64,000 nucleotides of DNA from Bradyrhizobium sp. URHD0069 (GTDB lineage: Bacteria; Pseudomonadota; Alphaproteobacteria; Rhizobiales; Xanthobacteraceae). The position numbers and the translations under genes are program-made. The stretch spans positions 62,001-126,000 of the forward strand of contig NZ_JNIJ01000010.1 in assembly GCF_000701345.1 (NCBI RefSeq), in the 5' to 3' direction. Shown in pieces: positions 47,884-57,923 of the stretch (its first letter is position 1; each line of letters opens with the position of its first letter). The notes below the pieces were generated by a model. That model was not told the origin of the DNA. It did no database searches and saw only the letters and a list, made by a program, of their open reading frames with translations.

Positions 47884-48650
47884 GCATCGAGAACCAATCT
47901 GTCGCCGCGAAGAGGCAAGGCTGGTGTGCCCAATTGGTTCAGCTCGCAGCCATCGTGCTGATCGTTTTCGTAGCCAAGGGCGCGCTCGCCGAGCCGTTCT
48001 ACGTACCGTCAGGTTCGATGGAGCCGACCCTTCAGATTGGCGATGCGCTGCTGGCGTCGAAATATCCCTACGGTTACAGCACCGCTTCGCTGCCGATGCA
48101 GATCAACCTGCCCGAAACGGGGCGCGTGTTCGGCGAAACGCCGAAGCTCGGCGATGTCGTCGTGTTCCGCTGGCCGGGTGACCGGTCGCAGGCCTGGGTA
48201 AAGCGCGTTGTTGGTCTGCCGGGCGATCGCATCCAGATGCGGCAGGGTCAGCTCTTCATCAACGACCATGCGGCATCGCTGAAGCCCGACGGCATTGGCG
48301 AGGCGGAAGACGATAACGGCGGGAGAGAACCGGTGTATCGCTACATCGAGACCTTGCCCAATGGCGTTTCGCACGAGATTTTCAAGTTCCGCGACAACGG
48401 CCGGCTCGACAACACGCCTGAAGTAACCGTGCCGCCCGGCCACCTGTTCGTGATGGGTGATAACCGCGACAATTCCGCCGACAGCCGCGTTTCCGTGCGA
48501 GATGGCGGCGTCGGGCTGTTGCCGATCGATAACCTGATCGGCCGTGCCGACGCCGTGGTCGGATCGTGGGATCTCGGCATGCGTAACCAGCCGGTATGGA
48601 CCTGGCTGTCGGGTTTCCGCGTCGCGCGGTTCTTCACCGCGGTGCATTGA
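47880..48650 (+). CDS. lepB: signal peptidase I
   Basis: A 256-residue inner-membrane serine protease that removes Sec and Tat signal peptides. One N-terminal helix (about 17-35), catalytic Ser46 in PSGSMEPT, the general base Lys108 in WVKRVVGLPGD, and box E GDNRDNSADSR. Coupled to tldD through ATGA, which is unusual, because lepB commonly lies with rnc and era; the genome may carry a second copy elsewhere. Confidence 0.94.
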   Translation: MSIENQSVAAKRQGWCAQLVQLAAIVLIVFVAKGALAEPFYVPSGSMEPTLQIGDALLASKYPYGYSTASLPMQINLPETGRVFGETPKLGDVVVFRWPGDRSQAWVKRVVGLPGDRIQMRQGQLFINDHAASLKPDGIGEAEDDNGGREPVYRYIETLPNGVSHEIFKFRDNGRLDNTPEVTVPPGHLFVMGDNRDNSADSRVSVRDGGVGLLPIDNLIGRADAVVGSWDLGMRNQPVWTWLSGFRVARFFTAVH

Positions 48651-48697
48651 AGAAGACCTCATGACGCCACTCGTCGGGGTGAGGGATAAGCTTAGCC

Positions 48698-49033
48698 GTG
48701 ACCTTCGACGACGTCAGAAAGATTGCGTTTGCCTGGCCGGAGGTCGAGGACGGCACCTCTTACGGCACAGTCGCGCTCAAGGTGCGCAAGAAACTGCTGG
48801 TGCGACTGAAGGAAGATGGCGACAGCCTGGTGGTGCCGGGCGTTCCGCATGAGGAACGCGACATGCTGGTGGAGAGCCAGCCGAAGGTGTTTTACTTCAC
48901 CAATCACTACAAAGATTATCCGATCGTGCTGATCCGGCTGTCGAAGGCCAAGCGCGCTACCGTCGAGCCGCTGCTGCGCCGGCAATGGCGGTCACTGGCC
49001 TCGAAAGCGGCGGTCGAGTCGATGGAATCGTAG
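48698..49033 (+). CDS. MmcQ/YjbR family DNA-binding-like protein
   Basis: A 111-residue protein of the CyaY-like-fold MmcQ/YjbR family: TFDDVRKIAFAWPEVEDGTSYG at the N-terminus, and LLVRLKEDGDSLVV and FYFTNHYKDYPIVLIRL in the sheet. The biochemical role is unknown. GTG start at 48698, 47 bases after lepB in the same direction, so co-transcription is possible. A palindromic repeat begins at the stop codon. Confidence 0.85.
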   Translation: MTFDDVRKIAFAWPEVEDGTSYGTVALKVRKKLLVRLKEDGDSLVVPGVPHEERDMLVESQPKVFYFTNHYKDYPIVLIRLSKAKRATVEPLLRRQWRSLASKAAVESMES

Positions 49034-49110
49034 GGTGCCCAAAGCGCAAGCGGGCCCACCGTTGAGATGAAGCCTGCCGACTTTGAATGGTGGGCACGCT
49101 TCGCTTTGCC
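49034..49110. repeat. inverted repeat, GGTGGGCA..CTTTGCC family
   Basis: The left arm GGTGCCCAAAGCGCAAGCGG followed by GCCCACC and the right arm GGTGGGCACGCTTCGCTTTG followed by CCGGCCC are imperfectly complementary around a 20-base loop. The uninterrupted right arm contains CGCTTCGCT, the site at which the related element at 54369-54487 carries an insert. Confidence 0.7.
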
Positions 49111-49134
49111 GGCCCTGCGCACTACGACTGAACT

Positions 49135-49689
49135 CTACCTCACCACGCCCGAGACAAATCCGGCCTTGCGTCGCGGCGGCTTGATTTCTTTTTTCAAGAA
49201 GCAGTGCGCCTCTCGTCCGACATATCCCGGCCGCGCGTAGGTCCAGGCCCGGCATTTGTTGTCGGCGGAGCAGGCGGCCTTGCAGGCCTCGACGTCTTCA
49301 CCGTTTTTGAGGTCGAAATTGCGGTAATCGCCGCCGAACCGGTCGATCGACGTTTCGACGGCGCCGTTACGCGGTTCGACCACACCTGCGCCGCGCACGC
49401 CCGAGACGCAGCAATTATGCTGGACGCGCGCAGGCACGTTGCTCTTCAGCCAGCAGACCGCGCCGCCGACGAGATCGGTCGGATAGTTAAAGCTCCACGC
49501 GCGGCAGCGCCGGTCGCGTTCGCACACCAACGCACAGTCCGCGGGATCGCCGGTCGGCACCACCGCACTCTGATAATCGCCTCCCGGACGATCGAAATTG
49601 GCCTGCGCTTGTGCCGGTCGCACGGCCATCACAGCCAACGAAAAGGCAAGCATCACCAAACACGCCCTCAGAAGGCGACCTCTCCACAT
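49135..49689 (-). CDS. exported PAN/Apple-domain protein
   Basis: A 184-residue protein with a signal peptide (MWRGRLLRACLVMLAFSLAV...AQAQA) and two tandem PAN/Apple-like modules of about 70 residues, each with FDRPGGDY or IDRFGGDYRNF, C-x3-C, and CRAWSFNYP or CRAWTYARPG, then VCWLKS or HCFLKKE. PAN domains bind proteins or carbohydrates at the cell surface. The start at 49689 gives a clean signal peptide; 49737 and 49776 would add a long basic n-region. Confidence 0.82.
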   Translation of the reverse strand: MWRGRLLRACLVMLAFSLAVMAVRPAQAQANFDRPGGDYQSAVVPTGDPADCALVCERDRRCRAWSFNYPTDLVGGAVCWLKSNVPARVQHNCCVSGVRGAGVVEPRNGAVETSIDRFGGDYRNFDLKNGEDVEACKAACSADNKCRAWTYARPGYVGREAHCFLKKEIKPPRRKAGFVSGVVR

Positions 49690-49794
49690 ACGCTGTTGCT
49701 TTCGAATGATTGCACGCACTGCAGTTCGCGATGCCATTGGATCGCCATCAACCTGTACCGCTGATGAACGGCGCAAAGCCCTCGGCGGACAGTT

Positions 49795-51165
49795 CTAGAA
49801 CGCGTATTCCTCGTAGGTCGGCTCTACCGAGCCCTGCCAGGGGCCGTGGAACTTCTCCAGCATCTCTTCGGCGGGAGTATGTCCGGTATCGATAATCCGC
49901 TCCAGCGGCTCGAGGTGACGGCTTTCATCGCGCCCGAGGTGATCGACGCGGCCGCGCCGCCTTAGGCCCGAATGCGCCAGCGCCAGGCATTCCTTGGCGA
50001 TTTCGAACAGATAGCGATCCTTGATCCTTGCCTTGAAGCCCAGGCGCGGCACCTCGTCGCGCAAGGCCTGCCGCTCATGCGCTTTCCAGTGTTTGACGAT
50101 ATCCCAGGCGGCGTTCAGGCTGGTGTCGTCGTAGAGCAATCCGACCCAGAACGCCGGCAGCGCCGGCAACCGCCCCCACGGCACGCCGTCGGCGCCGCGC
50201 ATTTCCAGATAGCGCTTCAACCGCACCTCGGGGAAAATTGTCGACAGATGATTGGCCCAATCCGACAGCGTCGGCCGCTCGCCGGGTAATGCGGGATTTT
50301 TGCCATCGAAAAAATCACGGAACGATGTTCCCGCGACGTCGATATAGGCTTCCCCGCGCTTGACGAAATACATCGGCACATCCAGCGCATAATCGACCCA
50401 GCGTTCGAACCCCATGCCGTCCTCGAACGCCCATGGAATCATGCCGGCGCGCGCATTGTCGGTGTCGCGCCAGATCTCGGAGCGGAACGACAGGAAGCCG
50501 TTGGGCTTGCCCTCGGTGAACGGCGAATTGGCGAACAGCGCGGTCGCTACCGGCTGCAGCGCAACCGATACCCTGAGCTTCTTGACCATGTCGGCTTCCG
50601 ACGAGAAGTCGAGATTGGTCTGCACCGTGCAGGTCCGGTACATCATGTCGAGGCCGTATCGGCCGACCTTCGGCATGTAGTTGGTCATGATCTTGTAGCG
50701 GCCCTTGGGCATCATCGGAATCTGCGCCCGCGACCATGACGGCGTCATGCCGAGCCCGAGAAACCCGATGCCGAGGGGAGTTGCGATCTCGCGGACCTGC
50801 GCCAGATGCGCCATCAGTTCGGATTGGGTCTGATGCACGGTCTCGACCGCCGCGCCCGACAGCTCGAATTGCCCGCCGGGCTCCAGCGAAATCGCGCCGC
50901 CGCCGGTAACGTCGTACAACCCGATGATATTGCCGCGTTCCATGATCGGCTCCCAGCCGAGCAGCAGCTTCATGCCTTCCAGCAGCGCGCCGATCCCGCG
51001 GGCGCCTTCGTAAGCGACGGGTTGATGGCCCTGAAGGGTAAACGGCGTTTTTTCGTGTTCGGTGCCGATCCGGAATTCGGAAGTCGGCTTAACGCCCGCT
51101 TCCATCCACGCCACCAACTCGGCGCGCGATTGCAGCGGGGTCATATCGATCTGGTCACGCGCCAT
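49795..51165 (-). CDS. gshA: glutamate-cysteine ligase (plant/alphaproteobacterial GCS2 type)
   Basis: A 456-residue enzyme that makes gamma-glutamylcysteine, the first step of glutathione synthesis. It belongs to the plant-like class: FRIGTEHEKTPF at the N-terminus, GGAISLEPGGQFELSGA for the Mg/ATP site, and MYRTCTVQTNLDFSSE. The C-terminal LALAHSGLRRR is typical. RBS CCGGAAC before ATG 51165. It lies about 100 bases downstream of marR in the same direction. Confidence 0.95.
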   Translation of the reverse strand: MARDQIDMTPLQSRAELVAWMEAGVKPTSEFRIGTEHEKTPFTLQGHQPVAYEGARGIGALLEGMKLLLGWEPIMERGNIIGLYDVTGGGAISLEPGGQFELSGAAVETVHQTQSELMAHLAQVREIATPLGIGFLGLGMTPSWSRAQIPMMPKGRYKIMTNYMPKVGRYGLDMMYRTCTVQTNLDFSSEADMVKKLRVSVALQPVATALFANSPFTEGKPNGFLSFRSEIWRDTDNARAGMIPWAFEDGMGFERWVDYALDVPMYFVKRGEAYIDVAGTSFRDFFDGKNPALPGERPTLSDWANHLSTIFPEVRLKRYLEMRGADGVPWGRLPALPAFWVGLLYDDTSLNAAWDIVKHWKAHERQALRDEVPRLGFKARIKDRYLFEIAKECLALAHSGLRRRGRVDHLGRDESRHLEPLERIIDTGHTPAEEMLEKFHGPWQGSVEPTYEEYAF

Positions 51166-51261
51166 GAAAGTTCCGGATGAAAGGCGCTTCGACCGAACGC
51201 GCGCGGTGTCGGGGGCATCCGCGGACCGATCGGTCCGGGGATGCTGGAGGGGAAAACAATA

Positions 51262-51765
51262 TCATCGTGCGGACGCGCCGTCTCTTGCGGCGGGCGCCTG
51301 CGCCTCACTGCACGAGCAGCCCAGCCGGTCGAGCAGGCCGCAAAGCTTCACGGCATCCGCATCGGACAGTTTCGAGCCAACGTACTTCTCGATCGCGGCG
51401 GAATACGCGCTCCACATCTTCTTCTGCAGCTCGCGCCCGGCCTCGGTAATCTCGACGAACTGACCGCGCTTGTCGACCTTGCACTCGCGCCGCGCCGCCA
51501 GTCCCTCGTCCACCAGCCGGTCGATCAGGCGCGAGGTCGAGTATTGCGGGATCAGCATTTGTTTTTCCAGCTCGACCGGGCGCATTTCGCCCGTTGGCGC
51601 GCGCGACAATTCGAGCAGCGCATCATACCAGGCCAGCGGCGGGAAGCCGGCCTTCTTCAAGTCTTGCTCGACGGCGTCCAGGACACGGCTCTGCACCCGC
51701 ATAAGGCGAATCCAGGCGGCGGTCGCCTCGGTCGATGGTTTGCGTCTCATGGCCTCGTCCATCAT
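51262..51765 (-). CDS. MarR family transcriptional regulator
   Basis: A 167-residue winged-helix regulator. DNA-binding helices lie at about residues 55-90 (MRPVELEKQMLIPQYSTSRLIDRLVDEGL), with the wing RRECKVDKRGQFVEIT. The C-terminus has CSCSEAQAPAA, a CXC that could sense oxidants or metals. Start candidates are ATG 51765, 51762 and 51750. Two ATGCA-type palindromes overlap its likely promoter (51777-51830), pointing to autorepression; regulation of the nearby fatty-acid genes is possible but not shown. Confidence 0.9.
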   Translation of the reverse strand: MMDEAMRRKPSTEATAAWIRLMRVQSRVLDAVEQDLKKAGFPPLAWYDALLELSRAPTGEMRPVELEKQMLIPQYSTSRLIDRLVDEGLAARRECKVDKRGQFVEITEAGRELQKKMWSAYSAAIEKYVGSKLSDADAVKLCGLLDRLGCSCSEAQAPAARDGASAR

Positions 51766-51776
51766 GAACGGGGATC

Positions 51777-51830
51777 AGTGTACCGCACTAAATGCAGCTG
51801 CATCAATCTTGACTATGCATGCAGATGCAT
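51777..51830 (-). promoter_or_regulatory. marR promoter with two ATGCA..TGCAT palindromes (candidate MarR operators)
   Basis: On the minus strand, TTGATG (51801-51806) and TACACT (51777-51782) are separated by 18 bases, giving a sigma-70-like promoter just before the gene. The palindrome ATGCAGCTGCAT (51792-51803) overlaps the -35 box and spacer, and a second site ATGCATGCAGATGCAT lies at 51815-51830. The arrangement fits a MarR dimer blocking its own promoter. Confidence 0.5.
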
Positions 51831-51908
51831 TTAATCACCCCCCAAATACGTCCAAGGGAAGGAAAAGTCCGATGAAACTGGATTATTCTCCCCGGCGCCG
51901 GTTCCCAG

Positions 51909-51945
51909 AGCCCCGTTTCGATTCGATCGAAACGGAAAGGGCTCC
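51909..51945. repeat. palindrome CCGTTTCGAT..ATCGAAACGG, second copy
   Basis: Nearly identical to 4503-4525, again flanked by AGCCC on the left and GGGCTCC on the right. Within the 310-base gap upstream of the marR gene. Confidence 0.65.
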
Positions 51946-51951
51946 AACGTT

Positions 51952-52072
51952 CGTCATTACGAGCCAACGGGTCGCACGAATGCGCGCCCGATGACAGGCT
52001 CCACGAAGCAATCCGGTCTTCGTCGCCAAGAACTGGGTTGCGTCGTCGCGAGCGCTCCTCGCAATGACGGCC
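51952..52072. repeat. REP-like inverted repeat interrupted by a 40-bp insert
   Basis: The arms are TCGTCATTACGAGCC (left) and GCGCTCCTCGCAATGACGG (right), the same family as 6466-6555. In the left arm, bases 51963-52002 do not belong to the palindrome; they match, on the other strand, bases 54436-54475 at 35 of 40 positions. Confidence 0.65.
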
Positions 52073-52075
52073 AAC

Positions 52076-54292
52076 TTACGCCGCGGCCAGCTTCTTCGGC
52101 GGGAAGCGGCCATAGAATGTCTCGCCCTTGGCCGCCATTTCGACCAAGAGTTTCGGCGGGGTGAAGCGTGAGCCGTATTTGGCTTCGAGCCTGTGACATA
52201 GCTCGACGAATTTTTTCGTGCCCATGAAATCGATATAGGACAGCGTGCCGCCGGTGAACGGCGCAAAGCCGAAGCCGAGGATCGAGCCGACGTCGGCCTC
52301 GCGAACGTCGGTGATGACGTGATCCTCCACCGTGCGTGCGGCCTCGACAGCCTGCACCACGAGAAAACGCTGCTTCAACTCCTCGACATCGAGCTTGTCG
52401 GGATCGAGATGCTTCGGCTGCAATCCTGACAGTTCCGACCACAGGCTCTTCTGGCCCTTGCCCTTCTCGGGATAATCGTAAAATCCCTTGCCGTTCTTGC
52501 GGCCGAAGCGGCCCTGCTTCTCGACCATCTCGACCAGCAGCTTCTTCTGGCTCTGATCGATGGCGTTGGCGCCGAGATCGGCTTCGGTCGCCTTCATGAT
52601 CTTGAGCACGAGGTCGAGTGCGACTTCATCCGATAGCGACAGCGGCCCGACCGGCATGCCCGCCATCTTGGCGGTGTTCTCGATCATCGCCGGCGGCACG
52701 CCTTCCATCAGCATTTCCAGGCCTTCGGCGGTGAAGCGCAGCACGCAGCGGTTGGCGAAGAAGCCGCGGGAGTCGTTGACCACGATCGGCGTCTTGCCGA
52801 TCACGCGCACATAATCGAGCGCGGTCGCCAGCGCGACGTCGCCGGTGTTCTTGCCGACGATTATTTCCACCAGCATCATCTTCTCGACCGGCGAAAAGAA
52901 ATGAATGCCGATGAATTTGCTTTGATCCTTGAACTCTTCCGCCAGCGAATTGATGGGGAGCGTCGAGGTGTTGGAGGCAAAGATCGCATCCCCCTTCAAC
53001 AGCGGCTGCGCCTTGGTGTAGGTCTCGGCCTTGACCTTGCGGTCCTCGAACACCGCTTCGATGACGAGGTCGCAATCCTTCAGCACATTGTAATCGGCGG
53101 TGGCGCTGATGCGCGACAGGATGGCGTCGCGATCGCTTTCCTTGGCACGGCCCTTCTTGATCAGATCGTCGATCACGGCCTTGGCGTGGCCCTTGCCCTT
53201 GTCGGCGCTTTCCTGATCGCGGTCGATCAGCACCACCTCGATGCCGGCACGCGCCGAGACATAGCCGACGCTGGCGCCCATGAAGCCGGCGCCGATCACG
53301 GCGAGCTTCTTGACTTTGGTCGGCGGCACGTTTTGCGGACGCCGCGCGCCCTTGTTCAACTCCTGCATCGAGAGGAACAGGCTGCGGATCATCGCGGCTG
53401 CTTCCTTGCTGCGCAGGATTTGTGTGAAGTAGCGGGACTCGACGCGCAACGCGGCGTCGATCGGCAACTGCAGGCCCTCATAGACGCTTTGCATGATGGC
53501 GCGCGCCGCCGGATAATTGTCGTAGGTTTCGCGACGATAGATCGCATTGCCGGCCGGGAACATCATCATGCCGCCCTTGGAATAAACCGGCCCGCCGGGG
53601 AGTTTAAATCCCTTCTCGTCCCAGGGCGCGACAGCCTTGCCGCCGCCCTTGATCCAGTCTTTTGCGGCCTTGATCAGATCGCCTGCGGGAACGACGGCGT
53701 CGACCAGCTTCAGCGCCTTGGCCTTTTCGAGATTGATCGCCTCGCCCTTAAGCAGCAATTGCATCGCATCCTGCGGCGACACGATGCGTGGCACCCGCTG
53801 GGTACCGCCGGCGCCGGGGAACAATCCGACCTTGACTTCGGGCAGTCCGAGGCGGGTCTTGGGATTTTCCGCGGCAACACGATAGTGGCAGGACAGCGTC
53901 AGCTCGAAACCGCCGCCGAGCGCAAGCCCGTTGATCGCCGCGACCCACGGCTTGCCGGAGGTTTCGATATTGCGAAACACCTGCGAGAGCCGGCGGCTCC
54001 GCTCGAACAGCATCTGGTTGGCCGCTTCGTCGCCTTTGGTCTTCTGCAAGTCCGCATATTGACGGCTCATGCCTTCCAGCATCGACAGATCCGCGCCGGC
54101 GCATAACGCTTCCTTGCCCGAGGTGATGACGACGCCCTTCACGGCAGCGTCAGTGGAGGTCTGCTTCACGATCTCTTCGAGTTCGTTGACCGAGGTCTCG
54201 TCCAGCACGTTCATCGAACGGCCGGGCGTGTCCCATGTCACCAGCGCAATGCCGTCGGCGTCGGTCTCGAGTTTGAAGTTTTTGAAGGCCAT
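52076..54292 (-). CDS. fadJ: 3-hydroxyacyl-CoA dehydrogenase / enoyl-CoA hydratase fusion (FadJ/FadB type)
   Basis: A 738-residue bifunctional beta-oxidation enzyme. The N-terminal crotonase domain (about 1-190) has [18 protein letters not shown] as oxyanion loop and the Glu of [16 protein letters not shown]. An NAD-binding Rossmann fold begins at [19 protein letters not shown] (about 326), with the catalytic His in [11 protein letters not shown] and a C-terminal dimer domain. RBS GAGGGAGC. It is the last gene of the acd-fadA-fadJ series on the minus strand; fadB would be an equally fair symbol. Confidence 0.94.
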   Translation of the reverse strand: MAFKNFKLETDADGIALVTWDTPGRSMNVLDETSVNELEEIVKQTSTDAAVKGVVITSGKEALCAGADLSMLEGMSRQYADLQKTKGDEAANQMLFERSRRLSQVFRNIETSGKPWVAAINGLALGGGFELTLSCHYRVAAENPKTRLGLPEVKVGLFPGAGGTQRVPRIVSPQDAMQLLLKGEAINLEKAKALKLVDAVVPAGDLIKAAKDWIKGGGKAVAPWDEKGFKLPGGPVYSKGGMMMFPAGNAIYRRETYDNYPAARAIMQSVYEGLQLPIDAALRVESRYFTQILRSKEAAAMIRSLFLSMQELNKGARRPQNVPPTKVKKLAVIGAGFMGASVGYVSARAGIEVVLIDRDQESADKGKGHAKAVIDDLIKKGRAKESDRDAILSRISATADYNVLKDCDLVIEAVFEDRKVKAETYTKAQPLLKGDAIFASNTSTLPINSLAEEFKDQSKFIGIHFFSPVEKMMLVEIIVGKNTGDVALATALDYVRVIGKTPIVVNDSRGFFANRCVLRFTAEGLEMLMEGVPPAMIENTAKMAGMPVGPLSLSDEVALDLVLKIMKATEADLGANAIDQSQKKLLVEMVEKQGRFGRKNGKGFYDYPEKGKGQKSLWSELSGLQPKHLDPDKLDVEELKQRFLVVQAVEAARTVEDHVITDVREADVGSILGFGFAPFTGGTLSYIDFMGTKKFVELCHRLEAKYGSRFTPPKLLVEMAAKGETFYGRFPPKKLAAA

Positions 54293-54368
54293 GTTGTCGC
54301 TCCCTCGATGCCGGCTGCCCGTGGGCGCGGCGGTTGTCTCTGCTCCCTCTCCCCTACGGAAGAGATTG

Positions 54369-54487
54369 TAGGGTGGGCAAAGCCGCGCTTCGCGCCGTGC
54401 CCAATACTAATCCGCGCCTGTCTTGATGGGCACGCGGAGTTTATCATCGGGCGCGCATTCGCGCGACCCGTCGGCTTTGCCCGCCCT
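54369..54487. repeat. interrupted inverted repeat between fadA and fadJ
   Basis: The left arm TAGGGTGGGCAAAGCCG...CGTGCCCA and the right arm GATGGGCACG / GGCTTTGCCCGCCCT belong to the family at 49034-49110, but the right arm is split by bases 54436-54475, the same insert as in 51963-52002. Confidence 0.65.
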
Positions 54488-54491
54488 GGGT

Positions 54492-55700
<1,209 letters not shown>

Positions 55701-55788
55701 GATGCCCTCCTGGTATGAGGATCATAATATATTCAGCGATTTGGAAGATGTCGCGGATCGAATCGAGGCCTTGGAAGAATTTCTCCGA

Positions 55789-57582
55789 TCAGAACGCTTC
55801 CGCCGCCAATTCCATGGTGGTCGCGCATCCGGTCTGGATGCGCGCGAGATGAACCGAGGTTTCCGGCAGCATCCGTTCCATGAAGAAGCGCCCGGTCACC
55901 AGTTTCGTCGTCAAATAGGGCGTCGTGCCGTCGGCCGCAATCTTGTCCAGCGCCACTTTCGCCATCCGCGCCCACATATAAGCGAAGGTGACGAGGCCGA
56001 ACAGTTGCATGTAATCGGTGGCGGCGACGCCGGCATTGTCCGGCCGCGCCATCGCATTCTGCATCAGCCAGGTGGTGGCCTGCTGCAAATGGCCGAGCGC
56101 CGCACTCAGCGGCGCGACATAAGGCTTCATGGCGTCGTCAGCGCCGTGGTCCTTGGCGAAGGTGGCCACTTCATTGAAGAACGACATGATCGCCCGGCCA
56201 CCGTCGCGCGGCAATTTACGTCCCACGAGATCGAGCGCCTGAATGCCGTTGGCGCCCTCATAGATCATGGCAATACGCGCGTCGCGCACGAACTGTTCCA
56301 TGCCGTGCTCGGCAATGTAGCCGTGGCCTCCGAACATCTGCTGCGCCAGCACCGCATTGGAAAAGCCGACGTCGGTCAGAACGCCTTTCATGACCGGCGT
56401 CATCAGCCCCATGTGATCGTCCGCCTCCTGGCGATCCTTGGGATCGCTGGAACGGTGGGCGACGTCGCTCTTCAGCGCGGTCCACACCACCATGGCGCGC
56501 GCCGCCTCGTTGAAGGCGCGAATGGTGAGCAGCGTGCGCCGCACGTCCGGATGCACGATGATGGGATCGGCCGGTTTGTCCGGCGCCTTCGCACCCGACA
56601 ACGAGCGGCCCTGCAGACGATCGCGGGCGTAGGCCACGGCGTTTTGATAGGCGACTTCGGATTGCGCCAGCCCCTGCACGGCGACGCCAAGCCGCGCCTC
56701 GTTCATCATCACGAACATGCCCTGCATGCCCTTGTTTTCCTCACCGATCAGCCAGCCGGTGGCGCCGTCGTAGTTCATCACGCAGGTGGAATTGCCGTGG
56801 ATGCCCATTTTGTGTTCGATCGAACCGCAAGTGACGCCATTGCGTGCTCCCAGCGATCCGTCGGCATTGACCAGGATCTTCGGGACCACGAACAGCGACA
56901 CGCCCTTGATGCCGGCCGGGGCGCCCTCGATTCGCGCCAGCACCAGATGGATGATGTTTTCAACGAGATCGTGCTCGCCGGCCGAGATGAAGATCTTGGT
57001 GCCAGTGATCTTGTAGCTGCCGTCGGCCTGCTTGACGGCCTTGGTGCGCAAAAGGCCCAAATCCGTGCCGCATTGCGGCTCGGTGAGGTTCATGGTGCCG
57101 GTCCATTGCCCCGCGACCATCTTGGGCACGAACATCTTCCTCTGTTCGGGTTTGCCGTGCACCATCAGCGCCGCCGTCGCGCCCATGGTCAGGCCGCCAT
57201 ACATCGAAAACGCCATATTCGCTGAGCACTGGAATTCGTTGACGGCCTGGCTCAGCGTGACCGGCAGGCCCTGCCCGCCATACTCCGTCGGCGCCGAAAG
57301 GCCGAGCCAGCCGCCTTCGGCGACCTGCTTGAAGGCTTCCTTGAAGCCCTTAGGCGTCGCCACGCTGCCATCCTCGTGCCGGGTGCAGCCCTCGAGATCC
57401 CCGACGCGATTAAGCGGCTGCAACACTTCTTCGCTGAGTTTGGCAGCCTCGGACAGGATCGCCTCCCGCACATCGGCCGAGGCATCGCTAAAGCCGGGAA
57501 GATTGTCGTAACGGTCGATCTGAAATACGTCATTGAGCAGGAAGCTGACGTCTTCCAGAGGGGCTTTGTAGGTTGGCATCAT
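55789..57582 (-). CDS. acyl-CoA dehydrogenase (long form with C-terminal domain)
   Basis: A 597-residue flavoprotein of the long acyl-CoA dehydrogenase class with an extra C-terminal domain (family that includes DmdC, 3-methylmercaptopropionyl-CoA dehydrogenase, and FadE-like enzymes). FAD-contacting MNLTEPQCGTDLG, the catalytic Glu in MIYEGANGIQALDLVGRKL, and the MFGGHGYIAEHGMEQFVRD helix are clear. The chain length of the substrate is unknown. A strong RBS (GGGAGGAAC) precedes ATG 57582 (57579 is an alternative). First gene of the beta-oxidation set. Confidence 0.92.
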   Translation of the reverse strand: MMPTYKAPLEDVSFLLNDVFQIDRYDNLPGFSDASADVREAILSEAAKLSEEVLQPLNRVGDLEGCTRHEDGSVATPKGFKEAFKQVAEGGWLGLSAPTEYGGQGLPVTLSQAVNEFQCSANMAFSMYGGLTMGATAALMVHGKPEQRKMFVPKMVAGQWTGTMNLTEPQCGTDLGLLRTKAVKQADGSYKITGTKIFISAGEHDLVENIIHLVLARIEGAPAGIKGVSLFVVPKILVNADGSLGARNGVTCGSIEHKMGIHGNSTCVMNYDGATGWLIGEENKGMQGMFVMMNEARLGVAVQGLAQSEVAYQNAVAYARDRLQGRSLSGAKAPDKPADPIIVHPDVRRTLLTIRAFNEAARAMVVWTALKSDVAHRSSDPKDRQEADDHMGLMTPVMKGVLTDVGFSNAVLAQQMFGGHGYIAEHGMEQFVRDARIAMIYEGANGIQALDLVGRKLPRDGGRAIMSFFNEVATFAKDHGADDAMKPYVAPLSAALGHLQQATTWLMQNAMARPDNAGVAATDYMQLFGLVTFAYMWARMAKVALDKIAADGTTPYLTTKLVTGRFFMERMLPETSVHLARIQTGCATTMELAAEAF

Positions 57583-57923
57583 GTTCCTCCCGGCTGGCGG
57601 CTCCCTTTAAGGGAGATTTTGCAGCGCAGCAATCGCGCAATTCCAAAATAGACCTTAAACAGTTCCGAAACCGGCCGGCAGCGGTTGCGACAAGTTGACC
57701 GGCGCGGATGGCGGCCCGCCGCTGACCCCACCCGGTCAATTTCGTCGGTGCGGCAACTTTCAGCGGCAGCCGGCCAATTCCTTAACCCGTTATTTACCGT
57801 AACACGAAAAAGTCGATGCCAGAGGCAGACGACCTGCGCGGAATTCGATTGTCTCTTCAACAGGGGACGCGCGGGGAGGCCGAAGGCGCAGGTAGCGCGC
57901 CGGAGTCTAAACCGGACGAAAGC
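57583..57923. other. divergent gap before the PodJ-like gene
   Basis: A 341-base region between divergent genes, with no independent gene. The frame of the downstream protein is open back to ATG 57816, adding 36 residues of low complexity; ATG 57924 is preferred. The region probably holds promoters for both directions. Confidence 0.5.
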
